Positions 1-10,123 of a DNA stretch of 25,860 nt are shown piece by piece. The DNA is from Ectocarpus siliculosus. Taxonomy: Eukaryota > Sar > Phaeophyceae > Ectocarpales > Ectocarpaceae. Under the pieces are notes generated by a model, which ran no database searches, was not told the DNA's origin, and saw nothing but the letters and a program-made list of their open reading frames with translations. The stretch's first letter is position 1. Every line of letters starts with the position of its first letter. Made by a program: the position numbers and the translations under genes. The stretch covers positions 2,258,807 to 2,284,666 of the forward strand of contig FN649737.1 in the NCBI GenBank assembly GCA_000310025.1. Reading direction: 5' to 3'.

Positions 1-51
1 CCCCCCCCATCTTGTGTCTCTCCGCGGGTCTAACCGCAAACCGAACCGCAG

Positions 52-310
52 CCAAATGCTCGACCAAGTTCTCGGCGACCTCCTGAAGGTTGAAGAAGCG
101 GGCGACGACGTTGAGGTTCTCCGGAGATCGCTGGCACCGATCCGGACCCTCGGCAAGGACGCCGCTATCCTTGCGAGAGCAGCCGCGGAGAGCGGTGCGT
201 CCTCTTCGCTGCTCGAGTCCGCTCAGGCACAGGTACGCATATCCACCCAGTCCTCTTTTATTTATTTATTCTTAATTTTAATCCATCTCTTTCCACAGAT
301 TAGGGTCTAG
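52..310 (+). CDS. 3' end of an unrecognised protein-coding gene (two last exons)
   Basis: The window opens inside a plus-strand gene. An acceptor-like CAG ends at 51. An open exon follows to 232, rich in Leu, Ala and acidic residues (LDQVLGDLLKVEEAGDD, then LARAAAESGASSSLLESAQAQ), which looks helical. A donor GTACGC starts at 233 and a pyrimidine-rich tract ends in CCACAG at 298. The last exon then reads IRV and stops at TAG 308-310. The exon ends in phase 0. The 66-bp intron is a multiple of three with no in-frame stop, so retention would keep the frame and add 22 hydrophobic residues. I see no signal peptide or catalytic motif and recognise no family. The 5' part lies outside the window. 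Coding status is inferred from splice sites, codon bias and composition. Confidence 0.5.
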
Positions 311-617
311 GATATTTGGTACCAATGAATTTAGCAGAGCACTGCCTGTGCTTCCTGTGGGTAACAGGCTCTACAAGATACGTAGTTCGGTGGCCATTTT
401 TTTCCTAGTCGCCGTTCTGTGTTTTTAAATTATTTTTCGCCGTCGTTTAGCCTTGGTTCCACAATCCCAGGTGTTCTAGCGTAAGCAGACCTCACCCTCC
501 CTGAAGAGTTTTTTTCGTGACGCTATTTAAAGTGTGCAAGTATCGCTTACTCCACACGTCGGCCATCGCGCATCGCGCTCACGCGCAAGTCGGTTCAAAA
601 TCCGACCAAAGGTGACC

Positions 618-623
618 AATAAA
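618..623 (+). terminator. possible polyadenylation signal AATAAA
   Basis: AATAAA lies about 310 bases past the TAG of the upstream gene, a reasonable distance for a 3' UTR. A second AATAAA-like site occurs near 1094. A single hexamer is weak evidence, and this lineage may not depend on it. Confidence 0.2.
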
Positions 624-1224
624 CACGTCAAACCCGCCGATCGATTGCCATCCTTTCTGTAGACCTTCTATCCCTTCCCGGTCGTATCGAACACGCCTTT
701 GCGCTATGCTGTTTGCTCTCCTGTGTACGGCGATGTGAGTCTGTTCCGCTGCTGCCTTTTACTGAGAAACATCCCTATATATATGTACAACCGGCCAGTT
801 TTTTTTTTTTCGGTTTTCGACTAGAGGCTTCAATGGACAAGTAGGTGACGCTGGTACCATGGCATGACATCCATTCCCGGCGTCATGCCGACATTTCGCC
901 ATGCTTGTGCATCTACAACAACCCTCTCGTGTCGCGAACGGCAAATGGTGTAGTGCTACAATACACCGCCCCACCCTTTCCCCCCCCCCCCGCGCAACGG
1001 GGGATGATCGCACCACGTTGTGTTAAAATGGTCAAGCTTCCTCGAGGCAGTTACACAGTGCTTACAACTGTCTCTGGAAGTGAAAGCACCAGAAAATAAA
1101 TTAAGTCATACGTAGCTGTCATCCGTACGCAAGGAAGTAAGCACAAGATGCCGAACACCCTTGGCAGGATGCAGCTCACCCTTCATGCGACTCGCCAAAT
1201 ACCTCACGGCGCTTCGCGCTTGGT

Positions 1225-1345
1225 GATGTGAGAGCCTGGTCCGGTGAGAACCGGGCGTGCTCCGTCCCGGCTTTGTAGGGATGCGAGGTCAATGGTCAAA
1301 CGACTACGGCATGCACGACTATGAGTACACCCCCCCCACCCTTTC
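1225..1345 (+). repeat. 5'-truncated LINE 3'-end remnant with C-tract tail
   Basis: The segment GGTCAATGGTCAAACGACTACGG...GCATGC...TGAGTACACCCCCCCC matches the units seen at 9735-10100 and, inverted, at 10602-10720. There the same sequence is the 3' end of a LINE coding region (see the 10602-11504 entry). The upstream part (GGTCCGGTGAGAACCGGGCGTGCTCCGTCC) aligns loosely with the LINE's GGTCCTGTGGGAACAATGCTCCGTCC. It ends in a C-tract, like the other copies. Confidence 0.4.
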
Positions 1346-1735
1346 CCCCGCCGCCCCCATGTGTGCCGTGCTGCCGCTGCTCTCGATGTGCCAACCTTCG
1401 TGAGAGAAACAGATCGACGAGACTGTCAGGTCGGGATACTCGGACTGCTCGTTCGCCTCCGTGGCCACCACGATCGAGGAAGAGTTTTGCGAGGCCGTAG
1501 ACAAGGAGGGGGACCCGCGGTAGAGACAGCGCTGCTTGAGTATAAGTACTCCTGTGTATGGTCGAGAACCAGCTTCCGTGGTAATACAGCACGCTCAGTT
1601 GTAGTACTAATATGTACGGTCGAAAACCAGTTTGTGGCGTAATGGGACGCGCGCCGTCACGCGTGTGGAACACCACAAGAGAAAGTGTGAGCAAGTTTCA
1701 ACGTTGGCCCAAGTTGGCCCTGATGAATGAAAATT

Positions 1736-1824
1736 ATAGAATGGTACTATTCTAAACTACTGTTTCAGCCCCTGTTTGGGAGGTTTCAGTTTCCAGAAAA
1801 TGGGGGGTTTCAGTTTTCTGGAAA
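1736..1824. repeat. two short inverted repeats
   Basis: TAGAAT/ATTCTA form a 6-bp stem near 1737-1754. TTTCCAGAAAA (1790-1800) pairs perfectly with TTTTCTGGAAA (1814-1824) across a 13-base loop. GTTTCAG also recurs three times here. No gene or known element explains it. Confidence 0.4.
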
Positions 1825-1940
1825 AGGTTCCGTTTATGTTGCGACGTAACAACGTAACATCTAGTCATCGAAGCACAATTATTTTGGATAGTTTTAACCC
1901 TGGGGGGCGGCCACATGTGTCTGGGTAGGCCGTTCATTGC

Positions 1941-2327
1941 CTACGCCGTTACAGTATGCCCTCCTCCTCCAACTTGGATGGGCAGCAGCGATTTAATTGC
2001 TGCTGTTGCTCCTCGCTGTCCTGTTGGTCACCGAGCGCAAAGAAAGACTTTAGCTGACTCTTGCTTTGATGGATCGCGCGAACGCTTGATGTGCTTGAGA
2101 GAACGCGACCCATCGATCGCGGTTTTACCTGTTGGTCCTGTTGTTCGAGATACTAGGCCAATCGAAGGGATGCGTTGGAAGTCGTTCGCGGTGAGTGAGG
2201 AGAGAAACGTGTTTGCCAGAGTGGCGGGAAGTTTCATGTCCTCGAGGTCAGCTAGCTGTGTCAGAATTGAAAGAAGTGAATCGATTCGTCGCCGCCAGCG
2301 GGTGGTCGTGTTCCGCTTTCGAGCCAT
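1941..2327 (-). CDS. candidate small two-exon gene, unknown product
   Basis: On the minus strand, ATG at 2327 (context GGGATGGC, with a TATATA stretch just upstream) opens an exon to 2129. It encodes a basic start (MARKRNTTTRWRRR) followed by a regular amphipathic stretch (IDSLLSILTQLADLEDMKL). A donor GTAAAA follows. A possible acceptor CAACAG precedes 2020, and a second exon runs to a TAG at 1941-1943. The two exons total 279 nt, which keeps phase and would give 92 residues; the intron is 108 bp. Unspliced, the first frame gives 99 residues ending at 2028. I recognise no family. The splice sites are my reading and the gene may not be real. Confidence 0.33.
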
Positions 2328-2596
2328 CCCACAATTCTATCTATATACAGTAGTCTAGAGGGCGGGGACTAGGAGCCGATATACAGTAGGTTAGCCTGTG
2401 ATCACGGGAATCGACGGCATCAAGTGCTAGATCAGTACGGACATAAGATGAAGGCACTGGGTAGAGAGATCGGAACGAACGCTTCATAGAGTGCAGACAA
2501 CCGCAACAACATATCGTGGGGCTACAGTACGCGGATCGTGCAGTGTACCCCCACTATTACTATCTATCGTCGGATGACTCTCCCTACGACGTCGAC

Positions 2597-2626
2597 AAGA
2601 GAAAAGACGTAGTCGTCTTTTCTCTT
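2597..2626. repeat. perfect 13-bp hairpin with 4-base loop
   Basis: AAGAGAAAAGACG (2597-2609), loop TAGT, then the exact reverse complement CGTCTTTTCTCTT (2614-2626). The arms are purine- and pyrimidine-pure apart from the CG end. No neighbouring gene or element accounts for it. The stem is too short for a typical miRNA precursor. Confidence 0.8.
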
Positions 2627-3261
2627 CTCCAGGTACACGAACAAGAAAATGTGGCTCTAAAATGGGAGGGGGGGCGGTAACGTGGGAGTAAGGTCATATC
2701 TCGCGCCGTCGTTCGTCGAGGACTCTACACTCTACATCAACAGCAAAGAGTCGAGGGAAATACCTAACACGGTGTTGTCTGGTGTTTCCTCTCCCGCCCC
2801 TCCCTGTAATGTATTGCGTATACATCCAGCACTGCCAAACTTCCGGCGTTTTTCCCGTGGCAGCTTCGTTGTTCCCTTCGTCTCCCACAAGGATAAAGTA
2901 TCACTTTCTTTCCTTTCCCAGACCCAGTCACACGCAACGGTCATCATCCCCCTTGCACCGTTCCTATGTAAGGAGCACCGCATTATCATCAGGTCTTCCG
3001 TGCTTACTGTCTTCGGTGTGTGGCATAAAGAGTATATAGCGGGGTACCACGCGTTGGCGGCATGGAGCACCGTTAGTGGTATGAAGAACACCTACAATAC
3101 AGAGCAAAACCAATCCCAACGTCCCGACGCCCCGACTTGTCAACGAATATTTTCAGCAACGTCTCCCCCATCAGCGCGTACACGTTGTCTACATATGTGC
3201 GGGGGCAACATATGCTACATCCAAGATCCATCCCGTCTGTTTGTGTAACTGGTGTTGTATG

Positions 3262-3385
3262 TAGTTATATCAAGATATAGACCGCTGTGTAACGGATATA
3301 ATATCTGTACCTATACAACAAAACTTTGTAGGCCGTCGTCGTCGTTGTTGTTGTTGCTGTTATTTAGTTCTATCAAGATATAGAC
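3262..3385. repeat. 20-base direct repeat pair 103 bp apart
   Basis: TAGTTATATCAAGATATAGAC (3262-3282) recurs as TAGTTCTATCAAGATATAGAC (3365-3385) with one difference. Between them is an AT-rich segment ending in a GTC/GTT triplet run. This could be ends of a small non-autonomous element or a simple local duplication. Confidence 0.6.
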
Positions 3386-3694
3386 TTTGCCTTAGGTGCG
3401 GAACGTTCGTGGAGCATCCCTTTTGCATGCTCTTTCTCGAATAAATTGAGAGAAGGGAGGAGGGTGACGTACGCGGGGGGGCGAGAGTTTGGTCATATCA
3501 TGTGCGGATGTGCGGCACACTGCTGTGCGGCGGTCGTTGGCTCTTGCGCGGAGCGAGAGTCGGGGTCTACGCGAATGGGAACAATACCGCCGCATACAAG
3601 AATTTTGGTACAGCTTGTGGGGACGCCCGCCTGGGGCTGTGAGGAGACACAGCGGAGCACCCGCTCGCGCTTGCGATCACGAGACCACTTAAAC

Positions 3695-3817
3695 ATGAAC
3701 TTCAAGGCGTGCTGTGGCCTGCTGGCCAGTAGTAAGGACGAAGCAGACCACGACTACGAGGACATGGAGCAGGACCCACTGCCCAAGCCGCAGACGGCGG
3801 CAGATCTACGCCGGAAG
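3695..3817 (+). CDS. candidate first coding exon, N-terminal Cys-Cys protein
   Basis: ATG at 3695 (AAACATG, A at -3) opens 41 codons with strong GC3 bias (GAC, AAG, CTG, GCC, GAG), unlike the flanks. The sequence begins MNFKACCGLLASSKDE, then an acidic DHDYEDMEQD and a Pro-rich stretch. It ends in CGGAAG before a GTCAGC donor-like site at 3818. The paired cysteines near the N-terminus could be lipid-modified (inference). The frame stays open past the donor to 3946, but codon bias is lost. A T-rich tract ending in CTCAAG near 3875 could be an acceptor. I cannot place the next exon and recognise no family. Confidence 0.35.
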
Positions 3818-4036
3818 GTCAGCCACAGCGCGCCGCTTTTGAGAATTGAAATTGTTTTTTGTTTTTTCATCCTCAAGTACATTTCCAGCGGCGCGAAAAA
3901 TGTTTGGCCTGCTCGCCGCTTTTGTATTAGGGGCAAAGAACAATGACGACAAGCGTGGTATACTACAGCCTAGCCTGTGCCTGGTGGAGCTGCAGAACGA
4001 GTCGTTGCGGATGGTTATTCGACGCTGTATCCTCCC

Positions 4037-4167
4037 TTTGTGAGCCGAGTCTTCCAAACGCTTGGAGTACTTGCCATAGGGGGCGTTGAGTTGCTCAAAT
4101 CTCTCAAGTTTGAATTTCAAGACCTCAGCGTCAAGCACCTCTTCTCTCTCGCTGTTTGGTTCGGGGA
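4037..4167 (-). CDS. possible coding fragment (minus strand)
   Basis: A minus-strand open stretch contains EREEVLDAEVLKFKLERFEQ, then LNAPYGKYSKRLEDSAHKG. It is coding-like in composition and follows a pyrimidine-rich tract with CATCCAG. The longer open frame runs from 4228 down to a stop at 3806. I recognise no domain and cannot place a start or donor. It may be an exon relic. Confidence 0.2.
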
Positions 4168-4431
4168 CTGGATGTGGGCGAGGGGGGGAGGCATGCAATA
4201 TCAAGCGAGCGGGGGGGTTTAGACGCACGTGGCGTACGGACCCTCTCCTTGGCCGCGGCGCCTACCAGTCTTGTCGGGGTGTGGCGCGGCAAGATGGCGC
4301 CGGGAGTAGGAAGGGGCAGACTCACCGAAGCAGCGCTCACAACGGCTCTAAATAGCCTGCCTACGCCCAACGAGATAGATGAACGACGCGCGTGCACACT
4401 GAACCACCACCACCCTCGCATTCGCCGCTAG

Positions 4432-7400
4432 GGCTCGCTTTGCGCCCCCCCCCTCCCCTTTCAGTCGTTCACCGCCGTTCTCTGGAGTTGTCTACTACAC
4501 CCGTGGTTCAGCGGTGTGTGCTCTTTTGGAGACATTTGCGTACGTGGTGGTACGGTTATAAGTCGACCTGGTGGGAGGGTAGATATTGTTAAGGAAAAAT
4601 GATTACGACTTGTGGTAGTTAAATCGCAGCAGCTTGTTGGTCGCGGTCCAGTCAGAAAACCCCAAGGGTCCCGCCGGCGTTCGAACGAAGGGTCGCCCCT
4701 CGTCCTCCGACAGCACCACAGCACCGTTTATTATGGCGGAATGCCTTGCCCCTCCCTACTAAGAGAACTTTCGAGGAAATACCCGCTTGATGTTAACCTT
4801 CCTTATGCATGCGAATTATGCTATTATACTTCTAACATATGCATACACACAAAATACACACACGGTCGAGGACACACACGGTCGATGCTTACACGCACAG
4901 AGAATGAGCAAGAGTTAAATGTTATCTACTGTTGTACATAGAAGAAAGTACTTCTAACCTGTAGCTTTTAGTGTGAAGTAAGCGGAAGGGTTTTCTGTCT
5001 CAACGGGACGCCGACAACCATCTTGATTTGGACTATAAATTTCGACTACCATGGTATTAATTTTGAGAACCGAACCGGGGGAGAGGGTAAGACACGAGAC
5101 AGCCGAGTTGGAAGGGTAAGGGTTCGGTCAAGGGTCACGGGCAAAGATAATACGGAGTATCCGTTGGGGTTCGGTGCTTCCGTCGGCATTAATATCACGC
5201 CGCTTACATTCCCCTCCCCGCACGCCGCCGTCTGCAATCTGCAACTACAATTCCAAAAACTGCTGTTACCCTGTTGTGTGTATAGGTGAAAAAGAAAAAA
5301 AAAAAAGGTCTACTTATACGCACAACTTCAAGACGAGCCAGCGAAGGTCTTTCCGTCTTTTCCGTGTTATTATATACAGGAGTCCTATCGTAATCATATC
5401 CTTCTCCGTATGTAGGTTCATCCTGTTGACGAGGTGCTTTCGATTTGTCATGTCCCTGCCTTGGATGGCTGCTGCTGAGTTCGGAAAGCCCGCGCACATA
5501 CATCCCCATATATCCCGCACGCATCTGAATCCGAGCTCTCATCTATTTAGCTTAAACCTCATCTCCCGGTCTACAGGAACAGCAGTTCACACCATATGGA
5601 CAGATGCCTTTCCTTTAACACCGATGGGCAGCTATGACTACGGACGGCGGTGGCGGGTTGTAGATCCGATTTCGGCGGAGTTTGTTGGACCCAACGGTAG
5701 CCTTGGATATATATCCCAGCCTGGTCTGAGCTTTACCAAACCCCCATGTCGTCTGCATTCCACGTACGTACCCTGTGCATGCAGGCAGAAAAAGCGTTTT
5801 GAAGGCAATAAGTTTGTCCCTGATTTTTTCATCTTGAAGGGTACAGCAGTAGTGGGTTCGAATCTCCCGCCGTTGTTTCAGCATCCCCCTTGATATTCTG
5901 TTGCCGTTAGATCGTGTGCGCGTCTACATATTTATCGCAGTGCCAACAGCAGTGTGTGTCACAACCATGTTTTTTTGGAAGAATACATCCATACTTATCC
6001 GATACAAGTACAAATATGTAGCACCGCACCGCATTATTTGCCCCCCGACGCGGTGTATACGTGAGATGACCTCGCGACTTGTCGAAACCAAATGGTTGGT
6101 ACAGCACACGACAATCTGTGTTTATGCTTTCCGGTTTCCTCTACCCTCAATCCCGAACCCCAATACCGATAGAGGCGGAGAGGTACCACCCTCCCCCCCC
6201 AAAAAAAGCTTGATTGCTCCAAAGATTGTAGATAGCCAACACCAATGGCGTCGGGTTTGGAACATCTTGTCGAGGGCTTTCCGTAGACGTATCGGGCTCT
6301 TTCCGCACCCCATTGATTGTACAGGAATGGAGCTTGCAAAGTCGTTCTCGGGGGGGGGTGTCATCTCTCTGCCTCTTTCAGCAGTAGCACCGGCTGATGT
6401 GAGGGAAGCGCACCGTGGACAGGTGCTAGGCTGGTCTTGCGGCGTAACCTGTGTATCGTTTTCACGCCTGGCTTCACGCGCCCCCGCGGGCAACAGCAGT
6501 CACAAACGACGACGCCGTTGGCGTACGTACGTATGTACTCTCGGGAAATCTGCAGTGCCATTCCACGTGTTATTCCGTTCTCGGAGAATCTACATTCACG
6601 TATGGTTTAAGTACGTGTGCCTTTGACACCTGCTGTGTCACCTAAGGTAGGACCCGATTCTGACGACGGACGAGTTTGTCGACCGGTTGCTGACAGCTTC
6701 ATCAGAGCCCTCCGCGTGCAGCTTAGCCGGCAATGGCTAAACATCTGTGCACGGTGAAATCGGTCGTGACCTTTCCGAGGTCTATTTCTGGGCCGCAACA
6801 TCCAGTTCACGTCCCCCGCTTGAACGTGAACCCCCTTCTTTCGGGTAGCGAGCACACGTGTCCAGCCGCTTCAAGATTGCCCGCTGCAAACCGTCTTCAA
6901 GATATCCCGCCCCCACCGCACACACCCTGGATTGATTTTTGACAGCTCCATTACTCCACGACGAAGAGGACGTATAAAGTCAAGTGTTCGGAAAGCTCTC
7001 AAAGAGACGGTTCCGACGCCGCAATTATTTGGCAACATCACCCTTGCCGCTGTGGAGCCATCAATAATCGGTCCAGGGGGCGTGGTATCTTGCGTCACCT
7101 ACGGTGTCTTGGCGGCTATGTGGGGGGCACGCCCGTGATGAACGGGTTTAAACATTCTCTGCCAGGGTTGTCTTCTCCTTGAATCACACGACGCCACGCA
7201 AGGTCTCCAGAGAGGCACGCACCCAGGCACCACGCGTGATCCCTCTGCCGTTGTTGTAGTAGATGTTCCGTCGACGAAATCGCGTTTTGCCGCCGAGCTG
7301 TACCTTATTTCATGATGCACCGCTTCGTATGTAGAATACACAGCTGCAGAGGTCACGCAAAGGTATGTGATATACTTCTATATGATAGACACGTGGTCAA

Positions 7401-8492
7401 GGGTTGAAGCGCTCCTACCCGGCAGAAATGCTGTTCACGCTGATGTAAACGGATGAAAAATATAAAAAGATGCCAAGAAGGCCACCAAACTGTCTTGTTG
7501 CGCCTGTTAAGGGGAGATATCGCTGTGTTCTGCTCGGGAAAACGTGGAAATACAGGTAGCTTCTCTGACGCTGAAGTTGTCGCTAATCTATCTTAGACTC
7601 TTTTCTTAGATAGAGATGGATTCGTTGGGTCATATTTAGAAGAAAAAAAAAGGCAGACACTCGAGCGATACCTTACAGGACCCCCCCTCCGCGGCCCCCC
7701 CGCTTCCTCTCCCCAAACGCGCCGTTTTTTCGATTTCACGAACATCATGCGACGACGACGCTGGACACAACAGGAGCTTTACGGATCAGCGCCATGTTTA
7801 TCGGAGCCCTCCCGAAACGTATACGCTGCTGCGGGCTATTCCGCCAAGGTGAGGAAGAGCTATGTTTGTGGTCAATTCCGGATTGGTTGAAATGTTCCTC
7901 GTCTCTTTGTGGTTTGTCACCAATCCGGATTGGTCGAAGTCTTGGTTGTCTCTTTTTGGTTTGTCGGTGATCCGGATTGGTCGAAACGCTTGCTGTCTCT
8001 CTTTGGTTTGCCGTCAATCCGGATTGTTGGATTGTTTGTTTCCTGCTTTGGAGGTTCTGATAGCTGAAAATGAGGACATTGTCCGCAAGGGGGTTTGTTC
8101 TACCGTGTGAGGGAGGGGAGAGAAAAGATAGCGATGGTATGGACTCTCGAGGCGGAAAAATGGAACCATGGGTAGTATGTATTGGTGTGTTGCGCTTCTG
8201 GAGCAAAGTTTTCGCTCGTTTGCACACCTTGTTTGTGTTTCCTAACCTCGCATCGACCGCGCTGACCGGCTAACCATTGAAAAGACGCGTATTTTTTTGT
8301 GTATTTGTGTGTGCGCCCCCTACGCCGCAGCAGGCGGTCTCCCGAGCGGCCTCGATCTCCGACGCGACAAGGTCCGACCGAACCGAACAGAGGAACGCCT
8401 GGAGAGCGGGGGCTTCGGCCTCCGGCCCGATTCCCACCGCGCAAGACGACGAAAAAAAACAGCAGCAGCGACAACCTGACCACGTGCCGACC
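4432..8492. other. long stretch without a recognised gene
   Basis: ORFs of 60-240 codons occur on both strands, but they overlap one another and lack domains, codon bias or paired splice sites. Items seen: CA-rich simple sequence near 4850-4890, a GGTTCGAATCT T-arm-like motif at about 5857 without a foldable tRNA around it, and GTAC repeats near 6525. There is also a short segment near 6245-6290 resembling 23882-23930, and the 47-bp minisatellite at 7878-8033. The last 200 bases are probably promoter and 5' UTR of the PH-domain gene. Confidence 0.45.
7878..8033. repeat. 47-bp minisatellite, four units
   Basis: CCGGATTG recurs at 7878, 7925, 7972 and 8019, exactly 47 bases apart. Each unit reads roughly CAATCCGGATTGGTCGAA, then TGTCTCTTTTTGGTTTGTCG. 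One unit junction contains the perfect 14-bp palindrome CCAATCCGGATTGG (7920-7933). The segment TTGTCTCTTTTTGGTTTG, followed by TCGGTGATCCGG, reappears inverted at 10572-10601, directly against the assembly gap. Confidence 0.8.
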
Positions 8493-9125
8493 ATGGAGCC
8501 GCTTACGCGCGCCGGGAGCGGCGGGGGCGGGGGGTCCAGGAGCGGCGCAAGCGGTAGCGGCGGTGGAGGCAGATCGCGGCAGCCCCCGCTGTCCTCTGCC
8601 GATTCCGCCGCCGGCGGTCGGGAGAACGTAGACGCTCGCGGTGCTGCTGCTGCTGGCGGCGGCGGCGGTAACGGCGGCCGTCGCGTTCGCGGCCGTAACA
8701 GTAGCGGTGCGGGCGTCGAAGCGATGCGACCGGCGCCGAAGGGTGCGGTGGGGATGGGAAAGGTTGGGGCGGCTGGCGCCGCAGGCGCCGCCGTAGGCGC
8801 GGGGTCGAGATCGCAGGGCGGACCGTCGGAGTACAACTCGAGGAACGGCTCTCAGTCTTCTTCCGGTAGCAGGCCCGCGGCGGTGGCGGCGGCGCCTGCC
8901 CCCGCTGAACCCGCCTTCGACCTGGCCGGGTTTGAGGAGAAGCTGGGGGGGGGGCTGATCGTGACGAAGATCAACCGGCAGGGGAGGGCCAAGGTGCGCG
9001 CACTGTTCTACGACCGGCAGGAGAGGATGCTGTGGTGGAATGAGCCGGGGAGAGGCTCGCCGCACCGGTCGTCGCTTCTGTCCATCAAGAAGGAGCAGCC
9101 GCTAGCGGTGGCCTCGCTCATTAAG
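8493..9125 (+). CDS. PH-like domain protein, exon 1
   Basis: ATG at 8493 is the first ATG of a frame open from 8277, in good context (CGACCATGG). Exon 1 encodes 211 residues. Residues 1-140 are a low-complexity Gly/Ala/Ser/Arg-rich tail, probably disordered. From about residue 142 the sequence becomes ordered: FEEKLGGGLIVTKINRQG, KVRALFYDRQERMLWWNEP, SLLSIKKEQ. This matches the first strands of a pleckstrin-homology fold, in which a basic loop often binds phosphoinositides. The exon ends in AAG at 9125 before GTGCGG, phase 0. Joined to exons 2 and 3 the product is about 267 residues. The role is probably membrane or lipid binding; no catalytic domain is visible. The minus strand is also open here because of GC-rich composition, but its ORFs are Pro/Ala shadows. 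The PH assignment rests on pattern, not a search. Confidence 0.6.
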
Positions 9126-9450
9126 GTGCGGTCGTGTCGTTTCCCCGAAGCGTTTGGGTGGGTTTGTTCGCTCGTGAAGGTTGGTGGGTTGTCGAGCCTG
9201 TGGGTGGGGGTCTTTTCTTTGGTTCGCTGGTGACCATCGCCCGTGTTGTAGTGCGTACCCTCACCACCCAGCCGTTCCCGCTAAGCATGGACTCGTTTGG
9301 GAAGAAAAGAGAGGCCCGAATGAATTCCTACGTTCCTCTTTGTAGGAGAGTTGGGTGCCCTGCGTGACCCCGGGTGATTCGTCACACAGCGGTATTCGCG
9401 ACGAAAGGTGTGTAGAATGGCGCGGGAATAGACGGGACAAACACAGCAGC

Positions 9451-9472
9451 ACACACACACACACACACACAC
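9451..9472. repeat. (AC)11 microsatellite in intron 1
   Basis: There are eleven AC units within intron 1 of the PH-like gene. A (GT)n tract at about 10395-10414 in intron 2 is a separate run. Confidence 0.9.
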
Positions 9473-9684
9473 GTCACGGGGTCCCCGATCATGGCCTGGA
9501 GAAGAGTTTTCGGCTTTCAGCGGCGCTGAGATTGACGTATTTTCATTGGTTAGCGCGATCGATGCTGTTATACATGGAAATACGCACGATCACACACAGG
9601 ATGTGTTTGGTCTTCGCAAGGGATGGGGGGGGGCGTGACCAATGGACCGCCTTGTCGGTCAGGAGTCTCTTTGTGTCCTTCCCC

Positions 9685-10100
9685 CGCTCACCTACGATGA
9701 TCGGTCCTGTGGGAACAATGCTCCGTCTCTTGAGGACGCGTGGTCAATGGTCTAACCGCTAAGGCATTCAGAACATACAAGCGCCCCCCCCCCCCCCACC
9801 GCTCACCTTCGATTGACCATCGGTGATGGGTCCTGTGGGAACAATGCTCAGTCCTCTCGGGCACGCGTGGTCTAACCGCTAAAGCATGCAAAACAGGCGG
9901 ACGCGTGGTCAATGATATAGGGCACGCCAAGACATGAGGACGTGTGGTCAATGGCCTAGCCGCTACAGGGCATGCAAAGCATGATGATGCGTGGTCCAAC
10001 CGTGTCACCGCTAGGGCGTACGAAGCACGAGGATGCATGGCCGATGGTCAAACCGCTACGGCATGCAGAACCTGAGTACCGCCCCCGCCCCCCCGCCCCC
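9685..10100 (+). repeat. tandem LINE 3' tails with C-tracts, in intron 1
   Basis: Two adjacent copies (about 9685-9797 and 9798-9896) share CGCTCACCT-CGAT, then GGTCCTGTGGGAACAATGCTC, then CGCGTGGTC-TAACCGCTAA-GCAT. The first ends in a 16-base C-run. Shorter 40-48-bp units with GTGGTCAATGG...CCGCTA...GCATGCA follow to about 10075, and the block ends in a C-rich tract (10082-10110). The same sequence, inverted, continues the LINE coding frame at 10640-10720 (GDRSCGNNAPSSRGR), so these are LINE 3' ends that were amplified locally. Confidence 0.6.
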
Positions 10101-10123
10101 CGCCCCCACCGCTTTACCTGCAG

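Larger units (their letters stand above)
311..1940. other. non-coding stretch after the first gene
   Basis: I see no convincing gene on either strand. The stretch probably begins with the 3' UTR of the upstream gene. It holds T-runs (near 508 and 800), a C-run at 979-991, a LINE 3' remnant with C-tract (1225-1345), and short inverted repeats near 1736-1824. ORFs of 60-130 codons here are low-complexity and have no supporting splice or domain pattern. Confidence 0.5.
2340..3694. other. non-coding stretch
   Basis: No gene is recognised. The stretch holds a perfect hairpin (2597-2626), a 20-base direct repeat pair (3262-3282 and 3365-3385) and a GTC/GTT triplet run (about 3334-3360). A 188-codon plus-strand ORF at 2682-3248 has mixed, non-biased codons, an overlapping minus-strand ORF of similar quality, and no recognisable domain, so I do not call it. 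Confidence 0.45.

Noticed and set aside
586-607. GTCGG-TTCAAAAT-CCGAC stem as a tRNA T-arm
   Set aside because: The loop has eight bases instead of seven and no other tRNA arms are present.
4293-4431. Plus-strand ORF MAPGVGRGRLTEAALT... ending in RIRR
   Set aside because: Short, no domain, overlapped by an equally open minus-strand frame; no clear splice partner.
5840-5880. tRNA T-arm-like motif GGTTCGAATCT
   Set aside because: No matching acceptor stem, D-arm or anticodon arm could be folded around it; the T-stem itself has mismatches.
7878-8033. CRISPR-like array
   Set aside because: The 47-bp period repeats are contiguous without unique spacers, and the context is eukaryotic.
7745-8227. 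160-codon minus-strand ORF
   Set aside because: Half of it is the translated 47-bp minisatellite.
8100-9065. 321-codon minus-strand ORF across the PH-like exon
   Set aside because: Pro/Ala/Arg-rich shadow of a GC-rich plus-strand exon whose own translation forms a PH-like fold and joins in phase to exon 2.
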